From assembly GCA_963971425.1 (NCBI GenBank), contig OZ020515.1, forward strand, positions 14,028,291-14,092,290: DNA of 64,000 nt, written 5' to 3'. Source of the DNA: Bryoerythrophyllum caledonicum. Taxonomy: Eukaryota; Streptophyta; Bryopsida; Pottiales; Pottiaceae. A program made the position numbers and the translations under genes. The notes below the pieces were generated by a model. That model was given only the letters and a program-made list of their open reading frames with translations, did no database searches and was not told the origin of the DNA. Of the stretch, positions 1 to 11,829 are shown piece after piece. Every line of letters begins with the position of its first letter. The first letter of the stretch is position 1.

Positions 1-3000
1 ATCATTGAACCCCCATTTTGTTACCAAGGTGTCAGATGGCGGGTTATTACCTTCCAAGCTTCGACAATGTGGTCTAACCTCCACTTGATGCAGTCCAATG
101 TTAAAAGTCTTGTTAAGGTGTTGCCGATACACAATAGGGTTGAGAACTTCGACATTGGTGGAACCATTGTGCTTGCCATCTTCTTTTCTGTGAAACCATA
201 CGTTGACAACATTCTTGGCCTCCAAAGCATGAGTGATGGCAGCCGTGGTATCATCCACGCTCATGAGGATGGGTAGCTGGGAGAGGGTGAGTGTTAAGGC
301 ATCCCTCTTGGCTCTGTCACTGGTGTTAAAAACACTAGAGCTACTAACCTTGGCAGGGAGGATCTCTTGGAAAGTCGTGATTTGATGGCGCTCCAACTTC
401 TTCGCTTGTGTGGGGGTAGGTGCAACAATCCAAGCATGGGAGTCTCCTGACTCCTTCTGCACGTCTGTCACCTCGAATTCAAGGTTTCTATCGAAACCAT
501 TCTTCACTACATCATAAAATAGTGCTCGTGCGGTGATGCCCTTGAGGTTGTTGCTTTTGATGCGGACCGAAAGGCCCTGGCGAGCCACCGCGTGCCATGT
601 TTTGCACACCTTCCCCAAGGTCACTGGGCCTAATGGGTCAAGAGGCAAAACGAAGTAACGGGTGCCGCGAAGGAGGGCGATAGCATCAGTCTTAGGGTGG
701 AGTAAGTGCAACTTGATAATACCTGAAAACACACCCTTCTACCCCTCTTTTTTGACCCCTTTGCAAAGGATTGCGAGGGGGTCAATGAGATTAGTACCCA
801 ATGCTATGTCCATATGTCTAAGTCTAGCCCTAGAGAGTTTTTTAATGTCATCGTGGAATAGAGGTTGACTAGGCAACTCAAAATGTATAGCGATGTGGAA
901 ATCGTTAGATAATCCAGTCTCAATGTTAGTAGGAATGTCAAAGGATAATTGTGTGATGTTGAAGTGTTGACCTTCAACACCGTCATTTCTCACCTTGGGG
1001 TAGAGTAACTGTGGGATCCTGGGGAAAGCTATTGTGGCCTCCAAAGCTTCCTCAGCTTCACTCTTGGGCACACCTCTTGTGATCATATCTGTGATACTCT
1101 CTCCTTTCTGCAAGACGGTTTGCCCTACATCTTGTGCGAGCTTCTCCATGGTGGAGAAACCAAGCCAGAAGTGGAATATAGATATAGCAGGTGAAGATAC
1201 ATGGTCTGTGGTTTGGGAATTACCTCTTGGTTTTTTGTGGGGGTTATGTGCCTTGGCAGAAGTGGAGGCTGAGGTCCTGTCTGGGATGGTTTGCCTGTGG
1301 TTGCTTCTCGGGGTTTCGATGTCCATTGCCTCTTCCTCTACTCGAGTCTCTTATTGCAGTTGCATTGTTTCTTGTGCAAGTAGCGTCCTAGGTCGAGAGA
1401 GAGATTGAGTGGGGCTGACCGGGGAGGCGGGGGATGTGTCATGGGCGAGTCGCATCATGCTTCCGCCTTGGCTTTGGCTGTTGGCGGGCTCCGATATTGG
1501 GGTTTGGACGGGTGCTGTCGATGCCTTCTTTAGTCTCGGCGATGTGCGGGTTATCGGTGCTGATGTCTGGCGTCTGCTTTTCTGACCGTTGGCTCTTGCG
1601 GATGCTGTAGGGACGCGGTTGCTGGCTTTCGTGTTGGCGTCGAGGCTAACTGCGAGTTGTTGACGTTCTTCCAGTATCGGCTCCTCTTGGTCTTCGTCAC
1701 TCTCTGCTACTGCTGGTATGTAGGTCCGTTTTCTCCTGCCGATGCGCTTCTTCGGGTGATCTACTTCTGCGCCTCTTTTCTCCTGTGTTCTCGGTCTCAA
1801 GGCTAAGGTTGGCAGCACGTCGTTGGGGTCTCCGGGGATTTTGGTTCTCCTTGCTGTTGGCTGCGGGGCTACGGCAGTGCTGCGATTGCTGTTGGTGTTA
1901 GGTACATTTGCTGGAGCTCCTACTTGGCTGTCTTGGGTCTGTTCGTCTGTTGACGATTTGATGATGATTCTGCGTTTGTGTGATTGTTGTCGTGCTTGCT
2001 TCCGCTGTTCTTGAGGTTCAAATACACGTCCTTCTCGTTGTAGTGTTGACGTATCTCTTCGTGTCTCGATGTTGCACTCCCTGGGTTTTCTTGATTTCTT
2101 CTGTTGCTTGCTTGTGCTATTGCTTGTACGGGTTTCTACTTCGTGTGTTGATTCGGTTTCGGTCTCTTTACTGCGGCGCGAACTTCTCTTTGCTGCGGTC
2201 CAGACTCTGTTTTTCCCAAGTTTCACCCTGTCCATTCCATTGGGTATGGTTTGGACGGATGAGTCGTATGTGCGGCGTGCAGGTGCTGATTTGTTGTTTG
2301 GTCTTTGGGCTCCTCTCTTGCGTCCTAATAAAGACGTGGATACGTGTGCTTGCTGCAACTGGTTTGTATAGTTATCTAGGTGACAGTCAAAATCTTGGTT
2401 GGGTTGGTTGTCGCTGAGTGGTGTCCTGACCTGTTGTGTTGGTGTGCAGTTTGCTGTTGTAGTCTCGGTGTGGCTCGGATGTCGAAGCTCTTGTAGCTGC
2501 AGGCTATCTTTCTCGTACGGTGGTGGAACTGGTTGTAGCTGAGTTATTTTGTATCGTTTCTTGCCTGATCTGTAGAAAAATGGACAGCGCTTCCGCACGA
2601 TTTTTAAAACCGAGTTATACAGCCAACTTCGTGTGTGGATTGTGGTGTTGCTATATGTGCTCGTGCCTAGTGTATGAGTGTATGTGTGCTGTAGCAGGTG
2701 TGCAATCGGTGGTTTGATTGTGTCTAGAACTGTGGTAAATGCTAAAATTTTGAGTGAGAATACAACATATAAGGAAGAGCAGTAAAGTTGAGTTGTAGGG
2801 TTAGAATGTGTAGACTGGTGTTGCTGCGGGTGGAATTGACGTCGGTCAGCAGCAGGTGTTGCGGCATTCTTACTCACTGGTTCCGTAGTCTGTTGATCTT
2901 GGGTGGTAGGTCTTGTGCTCGGGTGTCGATTTATGTTGTTGGCGTCAATTCGACTTGAGCTCCTGTTGCTGATGATTTCGTTACTGGGTGTCTCTCTAGC

Positions 3001-3192
3001 GTGCTTACGAATTGCTATGCGGTGGTTACTGGGTCTCTCAATTTTGGCAGATGTAGGTACTAGCTCAGAGTTCGCAGTGGAGTTTGTGCGGGCTATGGCG
3101 TTTCTGATGCTACTAGTTGTTGGATCTGGATCCGATCTAGATCTACATTCGTAAGGGTAGATCTGTAAGCCAACACCAAAATCCCAACGCTT
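1..3192 (-). pseudogene. Retroelement ORF1/gag-like long reading frame, two in-frame stops, runs off the left edge
   Basis: One minus-strand frame is open from about 3192 to base 1 except for TAA at 1351-1353 and TAG at 739-741. The three open parts are in register, so this was one protein of more than 1000 residues. No ATG is visible near the 5' end; the apparent starts are GTG. The first 600 residues are hydrophilic, rich in Lys, Arg, Thr, Gln and Ser, with a basic stretch of the type GRRKRT. The last 400 residues are more globular (for example VWFHRKEDG, KVCKTWHAVARQG). I do not recognise a catalytic domain. A basic, low-complexity N-terminus followed by a compact domain resembles ORF1 of plant non-LTR retrotransposons; the reverse transcriptase would lie beyond the left edge. 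A decayed host gene remains possible. Confidence 0.45.
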
Positions 3193-3460
3193 TCAGCTCA
3201 CTTTCTTGTAGATCAGTACCTCTACTAGTGTTTCTCTATCTCACTAATCCAGATCTGAGTTCTCTAAGTCCTTTCCAACACACGCTCTTCCCAAACCCAC
3301 ACATTTAATCACAGATCCTAGTGTATGTGGAATTTCAACAAGGCCAACCTTCTCTTGTTGCCATACACTTCTCCCTGAGACTAACTCCTTTGCAGCCCTC
3401 CTCACTAGAAAACGTGGAGCTCACTTAGCAGTTCATGATGGGCTAAAAATTTGCCCTAGT

Positions 3461-3609
3461 GAGCCACATTCATTGTATCTCTTCAAAATCCTTGAAATTG
3501 TTGATTTGGGTCTTCCTACAATGTTTCCAATTTTGTTCAATGTCAAGCCAACTATTCTCATACTAACTATCATATTTTGAACATCATCTGGTACAACACT
3601 TCTTGCCAT
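3461..3609 (-). pseudogene. Tc1/mariner-type transposase N-terminal fragment (helix-turn-helix only)
   Basis: From an ATG at 3609 the minus strand reads about 50 residues of a Tc1-type DNA-binding domain, including MIVSMRIVGLTLNKIG and GRPKSTISRILKRYNECGS. This matches the paired helix-turn-helix arrangement that opens Tc1-family transposases. The frame stops being homologous at 3461, where the sequence parts from the longer copy at 52802-53360. The catalytic DDE part is absent, so this is a dead fragment. Its start lies about 400 bp from a copia LTR, and the same junction recurs near 53.4 kb. Confidence 0.7.
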
Positions 3610-4002
3610 GGTGCAAAGTGAACTGAGACTACATGAAACCTCACAAAGTCTGTTTGCAGAATTTCTAGATATATCACATATACAATACCCAACACAAATA
3701 GCAATCTTTTCTCACAAAACTTCTACGCTAAGTCGGCAAATAAAAACCACCATAAGGATGCTAGCACTTATGTCTATCCTATCAACCCTAGAGCTCCTCA
3801 AAATCCAAGGGTTCAAATGTCTTTCAATGAGATTCTCAATAGATTCTAGATAAAAATTGACCAATTCTAAATGCAATAATCCAAACATTTTTTATTCAAT
3901 GTATCATATCTGTACTCTATCAATAGGCACTGTGGAGTATTGTGAAGATGGAGCAAAGCATATTAGATTTATCACATGACTTGGGAGAAAGCTCAAAACT
4001 AT

Positions 4003-4437
4003 TGAAAAAGAATACCTGACTAATTTATTCACCGCTTGCACGATCACACATGATATAAAACTCTCTAACAGATGCCATGCCATTTCATGCTCTGGACACA
4101 TCTCTTTTTTTGCAAAGCACAAAAAAAACCACAACATCGCTCAGGTGTTCCGCACCTACATAAGTACACCACACGAGAGAGACGACTGCATATGCCATCT
4201 ACGTGCGTTGTACATAAGCTGTACGTTCACGCTCTATCTATGATCTATCCCTACAGGACATAAACGATTATCTAGGACTATGGTACATGTGTACATCATA
4301 GACAGGCTAGACTAGGATTGTGGTACACGAGCCCGACAGACTTACTGAATTATGATTACAGATTATTATACAGTGTGTACGTGCTCACGTTGCTACATAC
4401 TAATGATGCAATGTACATCTATGTTGCATGACCAATA
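4003..4437 (-). repeat. Copia 3' LTR
   Basis: 435 bp, the same length as the 5' LTR at 9195-9629, and alignable along its whole length. On the minus strand it begins TATTGG, a likely decayed TGTTGG, directly after the purine tract. Confidence 0.85.
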
Positions 4438-4448
4438 CTCCCACTGAT
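4438..4448 (-). other. Copia polypurine tract
   Basis: The minus strand reads ATCAGTGGGAG and abuts the 3' LTR. This is the usual plus-strand priming site of copia elements, and the AGTGGGAG core is common in Tnt1-like elements. Confidence 0.75.
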
Positions 4449-4977
4449 AGACTGATAGTGTACATTGTATCTACTCCCACTCAATCAAGTACCACTTATC
4501 CTAATCCATTACTTTCTATTCTCCCACTTGTGGTACTGTCAGTTGGACAATGTGAAGAGAATTCCAAAACGTAAGAAACTTCTCAGGCGGTAAAGCTTTT
4601 GTAAATATGTCAGCTACCTGTTGATGAGAAAGAATGAAAGAAACGTCGATGATTCCACTCTCTTGGTGTTCCCGGATACAATAGTAGCAGACGTCGATGT
4701 GCTTGGTTCTCTTGTGGTACTCCGGGTTTCTAACAAGCCTTATAGTTGCTTGATTATCACAGTATATTGGAGAGGGGCCGAGAGAAAGGAGATGAAGATC
4801 TGCAAGTAAACGCCTCAGTTACTTAGTCTCTTCACTGCCTGTAGAAGCAGAAATGTATTCAGCTTCGGTTGTTGATGTGACAACACACCTCTGCTTCCTA
4901 CTCATCCACAAGACAAAAGCGCCATTCAAAAGAATAACCAATCCACTCCGACTAAGTCAATCATCAACATCCCCAGC

Positions 4978-7900
4978 TTAATCAACATCAACATAAACAA
5001 TGGGCTGATGACGAGTTTTCTGTGAACAATAACAGAGAGCATAGTGAGTGGTTCCCCGCACGTATTTGACGATTTGTATCGTTGCCATACAATAAATGTT
5101 CCTCAAATTGCTGGTATATTGAGCTACAGTCGAAACGGCTTGAGAGATATCCGGCCGAGACCACGTCTGAATGTAGAGAAGACTCTCGATACAACTTTGA
5201 TATAGAAAATCACCAGTAGCTGGAGCATCATTAGGTAAGGGCTTATGAAGTTTGACATTGGAATTGGCAGGAGAATTGACAGGAGTTACATCAGAGAAAC
5301 CGTATTTTGACAACATCGTTTCAATGTAACGATGTTGGTCAACATAAATCGCCCAAGAAAGCCTATCTCTTGTAATATTAAGGCCAAAATACATATCAGC
5401 AGCTCCAGTTGTCACATCAAAATGATCTTTGAGATAAAGCATCAAATTGTTGAGACAAGATGAATCGAAGCAAACAACCAGCCTGTCATCTACAAAAATG
5501 GTCGTTGCCAGTAAAGGTTTGACGGTTGAGAGAAAAACGCAAGGATCAACTGTGGATTGAACTAAGTCGTGTAACCTCTTCAGAAAGGATGTAAACTTTT
5601 GAATCCACTATGGGTTGGCTTGCTTAAGACCGTAGAGGCTCTTCTTCATGACATACTTTACCCTCGCTTTCATGAAAATGAAAGCCCTCAAGTAAATCCA
5701 TAAAAATGTCCTCCTTAAAATCGCCATGAAGGAAAGTTGTCTTGATATCAAAGTGTACCATATCGCAATCTTCAGTAGCAGCAATCGAAAGAAGAGTACG
5801 TATGTTGTCAGCCAAGTTTGCAGTTGGAGCGTAAGTTTCATCGTAATCAAGTCCATAGGATTGAGAGTAACCTTAGGCAACCAGCCTCGCTTTATAGAGA
5901 TCAACAGCCCCATGATCCCATCGGCTTTAACCTTGACTTTGAAAACCCGCTTGTTGGCAACTGTTTTCCTTCCAGGGGTAAATCAATAAGTAACCAAGTT
6001 TGATTCTGTAACAGAGAATCAAACTCCTCCTGCATTGCTACTTTCCATTTAGACGCTTCTGGCAATTTTAGAGCACTCGTATATGTTAGGGGTTCTGATG
6101 GCAAAATAACGGTTCTGGGATTGGATCCACGAGAACGAGCAAGGAGAGCCAAAGAATCAGAAGTCTCCAAAACAGGAATTGTATCTCCATAGATATCAAA
6201 AACTGGTCTTGTGCAAAGTACGACGTTCTCTAAGTCAGACTCAAGAGAATAAGAACTCGTGGAAATAGGCAAAGTACTGGCAGGAGACTGATTGTCAAAA
6301 ACCAAAGACTGGTAAGCAGCTAAACGAGCAAGTCTTTGACGAGGATAAGGTTGTAAGGTATCCTCAGATGAAGGAACTGCTTGGGAAAAATTTCTCCCAC
6401 TGTCTCGAATAGGACTACTACTCCCAGTACCACAACGACGCAGAGAACTCCCGCTGTCACAAGGAGCATCCATGTTGTCATCGGGAACAAGAGGAATTGC
6501 GACGTCTTGAGAACTTGTAATTTGTATTGTTATCTAGAAGAGTATCAGTTTTGCTAGAAGAAGTAGAGGCCATTGTAGAAGAAAGAGGAGATGAGTCACT
6601 GCTAGGACCTGAAGAGTGATGGTCTTCTGAAGTAGAATCGAGGATATAGAGAAAAATAATAAATATTCTCCAAAGTGACACGAGATGGCTCCTTAGTGGA
6701 AATAGAAGCATGGGAGTCTTCATCAAATATAACATCATGACTAGTGATTAATCGCCGCTTCTCGTAGCTACAAAGGCGACAATCTTCACTCGTTGAAGAA
6801 TAACCTAGGAACATGCACTCCTGTGACTTCCGATCAAGCTTCTTGCAAAGCTGTTGAGGAACATGGACATAAGCTAAACTTCCAAATATCCTGAAGTATG
6901 AGACATCTGGGATTGCACCAGTCCAGAACTCAAAAGGAGTACGACCATTGAGACCCTTCTTTGCTACTCTGTTATTAAGCACATAAACTGCGGTATCAAC
7001 CGCTTCTGCCTAGAACCGAAGTTGCACCTGCCGATGATGCAACATGCTTCAAGCGCACTCAACCACTGTTCTATTATCCCTCTTAGTGACAAAGTTCTGC
7101 TCTGGAGAATATGGGGCTGTCAGATCATGCCGAATTCCTCCTTCAACAAGGTAGCTTTGAAAAAAATGGTGCAGAAATGCTGTCCTATTGTCACTTCTCA
7201 ATCGAATCATTCTGTTGCCTGTAGTATTCTCCAAATATTTCACAAGCTTGCAAAAATAGTCGAAGACTTCCGACTTCCGACTTGTGCTGGAGAAACTAAA
7301 CAGCCCCATAGCTGCTATAATCAACTTTGAACATTACCGACCGACAGACGGAATCTGTCCCACCGACAGCCCCACCGACAGACGGAATCTGCATTGGTCC
7401 AAAACATCTTAATAAAAATATTGGCCAGGCTTCTGTGCACGATGGTGCTCACCAACGCTCTTGGGGAAAGAGGTACGTTGACTCTTGCCGTATGCACACC
7501 TTGTACATACAGGAAAATCTGCTCCCCGATTGAATGTGATTCCCTTAACTACAGCCGAATTTGCCATCTGTTTCATAGTGGTGATGGAAACATGGCCTAA
7601 AAGGTGTGCCATCGACATAAAGTAAGTGACGCTTTGTTCACCAGCCGAGGCTATGGATCAGCAGTAGCCGCAACATGTGCAGTACTAGAAGCAATCTGCG
7701 TTGTAAGATGTAAGTGCCATAGATTATCATGTTTAGACCCTATCATGATCAACTTCCCTCGACCGTGGTCTGAGAACATCTTGCACTCATCTCTTATGTA
7801 GATGATAGCCACCTTACTCATAGTTAACTGAGAAATAGAAATGAGATTTCAACAGAGGTGAGGAACATACAGGACGCCTTCGAGCCGTAAGAATGAAACA

Positions 7901-8930
7901 ATTCCTTTGATGCTGGAGTTAACAATAATATCACCGGTTCCCCGTACTCAAAGCCGATTGTTGTCAGCGATGGTGACCGACCAGCAATACTCCGGGATGT
8001 CCTGGAACTCCGTGAACGAATTCTTCTTATCGGTCATATGCTCACTGGCACCAGAGTCGGCAATCCAAACGAATTGATCAGGTGACGGGTTCGAAGCGGT
8101 TGCTGAATAAGCATCACTCGATGAGGGAGAAAGCACATCTTCATCAGAATCCGATGAGAGTAAACTTGCTTGAGGAAACATGCGCTTGACTCGTCTTGTG
8201 ACGCCTCTTCGCCTTGTACCGCTGAGGTTTGGTACGACTCTTGATAAGAGAATCAAAATCATCGTCACTTGCGGTTGAGTCCACTCTCTTGCAAAATGTC
8301 CTTTCTCACCACATTTATTGCAACCAGACATGGCTTTGCGTTTAGCCAGTCGTTCCGCCTTCTTTTGTTTCTGCTCAGCGGTTAAGTTCGATCGAGAAGA
8401 CTAACGGCTGGAGGAACTTTGACTGAAAAACGCTTCTTCAACCTGCATATCTATGAGACGTGATTGCTCCTAAGGATGATTCTCTCTCTTAACCAAACGT
8501 GATTGCAAACTCAGAAGAGTCTGATATGTTAGAGGAACACTATCCCATGCAAGAAGAAGAGAGTCATAACGAGGCGGTAATCCATACTTGATTTTACTGA
8601 GGATCTGGCGCTCTGTAATAGTCTGACCTAAATCGTTAAGCTGCTTTGCTAGCTTCTGCACCTTGCTAACTAAAACATCAATGGATTCAGACTCGCCTTA
8701 CTTGCACCTGTAATACTTCTCTTGCAAAGAAACTATGCATTCCTCAGAATGTAACCGATGATATGCTGCCAACTGTTTCCACAAATCATGATAGGTTGAA
8801 CATTTGATGACCTCATCATGATAGCGGTTAGAAATGGCGGAAAGGATGGTAACAATTGCTTGCTTATCACGTCTCTACTAGCGAGCCTTATCGTCATCAG
8901 TAGTCCACGCACTCTTCTGTTCACTGCCGC
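4978..8930 (-). pseudogene. Copia gag-pol polyprotein remnant
   Basis: Domains on the minus strand, 5' to 3': gag (about 8924-8470, with the segment LPPRYDSLLLAWDSVP); a zinc knuckle near 8325 reading CNKCGEKGHFAREW, in which the last Cys of CX2CX4HX4C has become Trp; aspartic protease near 8070 (WIADSGASEHM); GAG-pre-integrase 7618-7409 (HLLGH, then CTRCAYGK); integrase core about 7324-7049 (RSDN, YSPEQN) and its C-terminal part 6982-6602 (GRTPFEFWTG, FGSLAYVHVP); reverse transcriptase about 6100-5600 (FDIKTTFLHGD) and RT end/RNase H 5445-4978 (YFGLNITRDR, SRPDISQAVS). Frame changes and stops separate these blocks, so no intact polyprotein can be made. Confidence 0.85.
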
Positions 8931-9180
8931 TCACACTGTAAAATAGATCTCAAGACTGAAAGATAAATTGCATATGCATCTTCCACGTAGGAAAACTTGA
9001 GCCATCATAACGCTCTACACATGTTCTGTCCTTGTTGACTCATCGCTCATCAAGATCTGCCAAGCTCACGTCACTTCTAACCAAAATACAGGACTATCTC
9101 TCAAAGTAGGGAAACATAGCGCCGAAACTATTGCGGAATAAAAAAACGAGTGCTCTCTGTGGTTCTAGAAACAAACTAAA

Positions 9181-9191
9181 GGCCCATAACC
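9181..9191 (-). other. Copia primer-binding site, complementary to the initiator-tRNA-Met anticodon arm
   Basis: The minus strand reads GGTTATGGGCC, three bases inside the 5' LTR. The complement GGCCCATAACC contains the CAT anticodon and 3' side of the initiator tRNA-Met anticodon stem-loop. Priming from an internal cut of that tRNA (half-tRNA priming) is known for Drosophila copia. Most plant copia elements instead pair with the tRNA 3' end (TGGTATCAGAGC). Confidence 0.65.
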
Positions 9192-9194
9192 TAT

Positions 9195-9629
9195 TGTTAC
9201 AAGAATACCTGACTAATTTATACACCACTCACACGATCACACATGATATAAAACTCTCTAACAGATCCCATGCCATTTCATGCTCTGGACACATCTCTTT
9301 TTATTCCGAAGCACAGATAAACAACAACACCGCTTGACAGGTGTCCGGCAACTGCATAAGTACACCACACGAGAGAGACGACTGGATATGACATCTACGT
9401 GTGGTGTACATAAGCTGTACGTTCATGCTCTATCTGTCCCCACAGGACACAAACGACTATCAAGGACTATGGCACACGTCTCCATCACAGACAAACTAAA
9501 CTAGGATTGTGGTACATCCAGACTAACTAAACTATGATAACAGACTACAGTACATTACTGTACAGTCTGTACGTGCTCACGTTGCTACATACTAATGATG
9601 AAATGTACATCTATGCTGCATCACCAATA
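9195..9629 (-). repeat. Copia 5' LTR
   Basis: 435 bp. On the plus strand it starts TGTTAC and ends CCAATA. It shares the block GCTCTGGACACATCTC, the CACACGAGAGAGACGACT stretch and the TGCTCACGTTGCTACATAC stretch with the 3' LTR. Confidence 0.85.
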
Positions 9630-11263
9630 AGTACTGCCCTCAACCCTAAACCCTTAGACTAGCTGCCTTGAAGATCTTAGATCACCAACGCCAAGACTTC
9701 AAAGTTCCACTCATCACAATTTCCAGCTGATCGATGCGGATGCGACTGAAAGATTTCATTTTCATGAACTCTGATCTCCAGCATACAGAATTCAGTCCAA
9801 CTTTCAAATCAAACTTGCACCAACTTTGACGTGTTCATAGTTTGTGCTGTGAGAAATTGCTCACTCAATCACGTATCTATGTATGCATGTCTCTTGAGGT
9901 TATTCTCAGGATTATTCTCCAGACAACGTCGTGTTTTAAGAGGTAGCAGTGACTTCATTCAAGAAACCACCCGAAAGGGTTAGGGGGTTCATATAGTCGT
10001 ATCATATGAATTATAAGAACTTCTTCGTATCATAGGCGGATATTCATGCAAGTAGACTATTCCGTTAGCTGATCCATCGACATGCAAAGTCATCAGCTCT
10101 TAGGAAGTTTAGATGACCTTTCAGAAAACAGAAACAATGTCATGATTTGTATGCCGGCCATTAACAAATAAGGCACTTGCCATGTACGCAATTTATGCTT
10201 ATTCGCATAAAAGATCAACAGAACTAACAGTAGTCCCATGTATAATATGGAATGCAGACTAACCACAGAAGACTATATAATCAGCCACACTCGATCTTCA
10301 AGAGTGGTGTTCTTGACCGTACCAAGATTTGCACGCATACTTTGTATATATTGATCTCGAAGAGTAGTATCACAGTTTACTGTGTGTGAAGTAATGACCA
10401 CTTTCCTGGATCTGAAAGCTGGACAGGCTAGTCAATTCTTCAGCCTGAGTCTGTATCTTAAAAACATTCTTCCGCGGTCACAGTACAAAGAAATAGCCAG
10501 AAGTATAGATCCTGCGTTGACCTGCGAGCTTTAAGCAGCTCGCAGTACCCAACACTGGCTACAGACATAGTTTGAGATCAAGAGTCCCTTTCTTAATGAA
10601 ATATGCTCTGATCGATATGACCGTGGTTGATGCATGGTAACAACCAGCGCGACAAAAATGTGCTAACGGTCTGAATTTTATGGAAAATGATCATGTGAAA
10701 ACAACTGAAAACGTCTGAGACTCAATTATCACGTAACCTGTTGCACACTGCATTGACAAGATCTAACTACACTGCACAATAACTTGAGCTTTGACAGATT
10801 CACGGTATAAAACCCATTATATTCCATTGTGTTTTATTACAATCAACTGCTGCATGATGAGCGAAGGGACCCACCCCTCCTCCAACACCGACATGCACCA
10901 TAACAGGACGACATGGCTCCCCTTCTGCGGCAACGACAACAACAGCAGCCTCCACAGAAGCTGACATGTCGTTGGAGAAAAACAATAAGCTCAGATACAT
11001 ATGACCCAGGGTGCCATCTCACTCACGCACAGACACATACATGGCTCATAGGTACCTGTACTACATCTGGAATAGAGAATGGGATGACTCAAAAACAACT
11101 GGAAACAGAAACGAGTAAGCGAACCGCTACCCACGTGCATGAATCGGCTTAGACCATGCGTCCGACTACGCACACATCGCACGGACGTGAACCTCCTGCC
11201 GATGTGGTGACTCGGCGGCTGCAACATCACGAGCTGTACATGCTGCGGACGGTAGGCCAATTT
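9630..11263. other. No gene seen
   Basis: I see no coding region with family motifs and no RNA gene. Open frames here are short and lack motifs. The part from 10800 is probably the downstream region of the small secreted-protein gene. Confidence 0.5.
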
Positions 11264-11686
11264 CTAGTACAGAACGACAGTGCCCAAGCCGCCCGATATG
11301 AGGTGGAGGATGTCGCCGACCAGCGCGAGCAGGGCGCCGACCAGCCCGAGCACAACGTCGACCACCTCGACCACCACGCCGACGGTCACTTTCGCCTTCA
11401 CCTTGACTTTGATCACGTTCGATGGTACCTTGTAAACGCCGTGAACGACGACGCCCGCTTTGTCGACCACGCTGATGGTGAGCTTGAGGATGGGGTCGAG
11501 TTTCACCTTCTCAGTGGCGTCGGCTCCGATCGTTACGCCATTCGCCTTGATGTCCTTGCTCAAATCGTTGTGGACGTCCACATAGTCGTCGGCGTGCGCC
11601 GCCAGGACGGCCCCGAAGAGGAGCATGAGCACCAGGCTCGCCTTCATGGCACTGTTGCCGCCGGAGGAGGAGCACTTGACCGCCAT
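11264..11686 (-). CDS. Small secreted protein, family not recognised
   Basis: A GC-rich minus-strand frame in AT-rich surroundings encodes 140 residues from the ATG at 11686 (127 from the ATG at 11647). The second start gives a classical signal peptide, MKASLVLMLLFGAVLAAHA, so the product is probably exported. The mature part is Val/Lys-rich (VHNDLSKDIKANGVTIGADA) and ends in a hydrophobic stretch of alternating Val, Leu and Gly. An upstream in-frame ATG at 11791 is only about 14 bp from the TATA box, too close to lie in the transcript, so I start at 11686. It has few cysteines and I do not recognise the family. An intron or a further exon cannot be excluded. It has no related neighbours. Confidence 0.55.
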   Translation of the reverse strand: MAVKCSSSGGNSAMKASLVLMLLFGAVLAAHADDYVDVHNDLSKDIKANGVTIGADATEKVKLDPILKLTISVVDKAGVVVHGVYKVPSNVIKVKVKAKVTVGVVVEVVDVVLGLVGALLALVGDILHLISGGLGTVVLY

Positions 11687-11804
11687 TGCGAAGGGATCGA
11701 TCGAAGGCGGAGTAAAACGCGAGAGATCACGAGGAGGTGCAGGAGTAGCTAGCGGACTAGTGCAGGAGCAGTGGTGAGCGATGATTTGCATGGGAGCTGG
11801 AGGG

Positions 11805-11814
11805 CTTTATATAG
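11805..11814 (-). promoter_or_regulatory. TATA box of the secreted-protein gene
   Basis: The minus strand reads CTATATAAAG about 120 bp upstream of the preferred start codon. Initiation about 30 bp downstream would give a leader of roughly 90 nt. Confidence 0.6.
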
Positions 11815-11829
11815 GTCTGAGCGGAGATG

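Larger units (their letters stand above)
3461..6054. repeat. Duplicated composite segment, copy 1 (Tc1 fragment + 3' half of copia)
   Basis: This block is nearly identical, base by base, to 53205-55804 in the same orientation, with a handful of substitutions and a 7-bp insertion in the second copy. Both copies share the junction between the Tc1 fragment and the copia LTR, so they arose by copying one composite segment, not by two copia insertions. Homology ends abruptly at 6054 (55804 in copy 2), inside the copia polyprotein. Confidence 0.85.
4003..9629 (-). mobile_element. Ty1/copia LTR retrotransposon, full length, decayed
   Basis: Two direct repeats of 435 bp (4003-4437 and 9195-9629) bound a minus-strand gag-pol region in the copia order gag, protease, integrase, RT/RNase H. 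A purine tract (GTGGGAG on the minus strand) touches the inner edge of the 3' LTR and a primer-binding site lies 3 bp inside the 5' LTR. The LTRs differ at many sites, very roughly 85% identity by eye, so the insertion is old. I see no matching target-site duplication. The coding region carries several frameshifts and stops and is not functional. Confidence 0.88.

Noticed and set aside
11156-11752. A 198-codon plus-strand frame opposite the secreted-protein gene
   Set aside because: It is the mirror of GC-rich coding on the other strand; it is His/Asp/Arg-rich without motifs, while the minus strand has a signal peptide and a TATA box.
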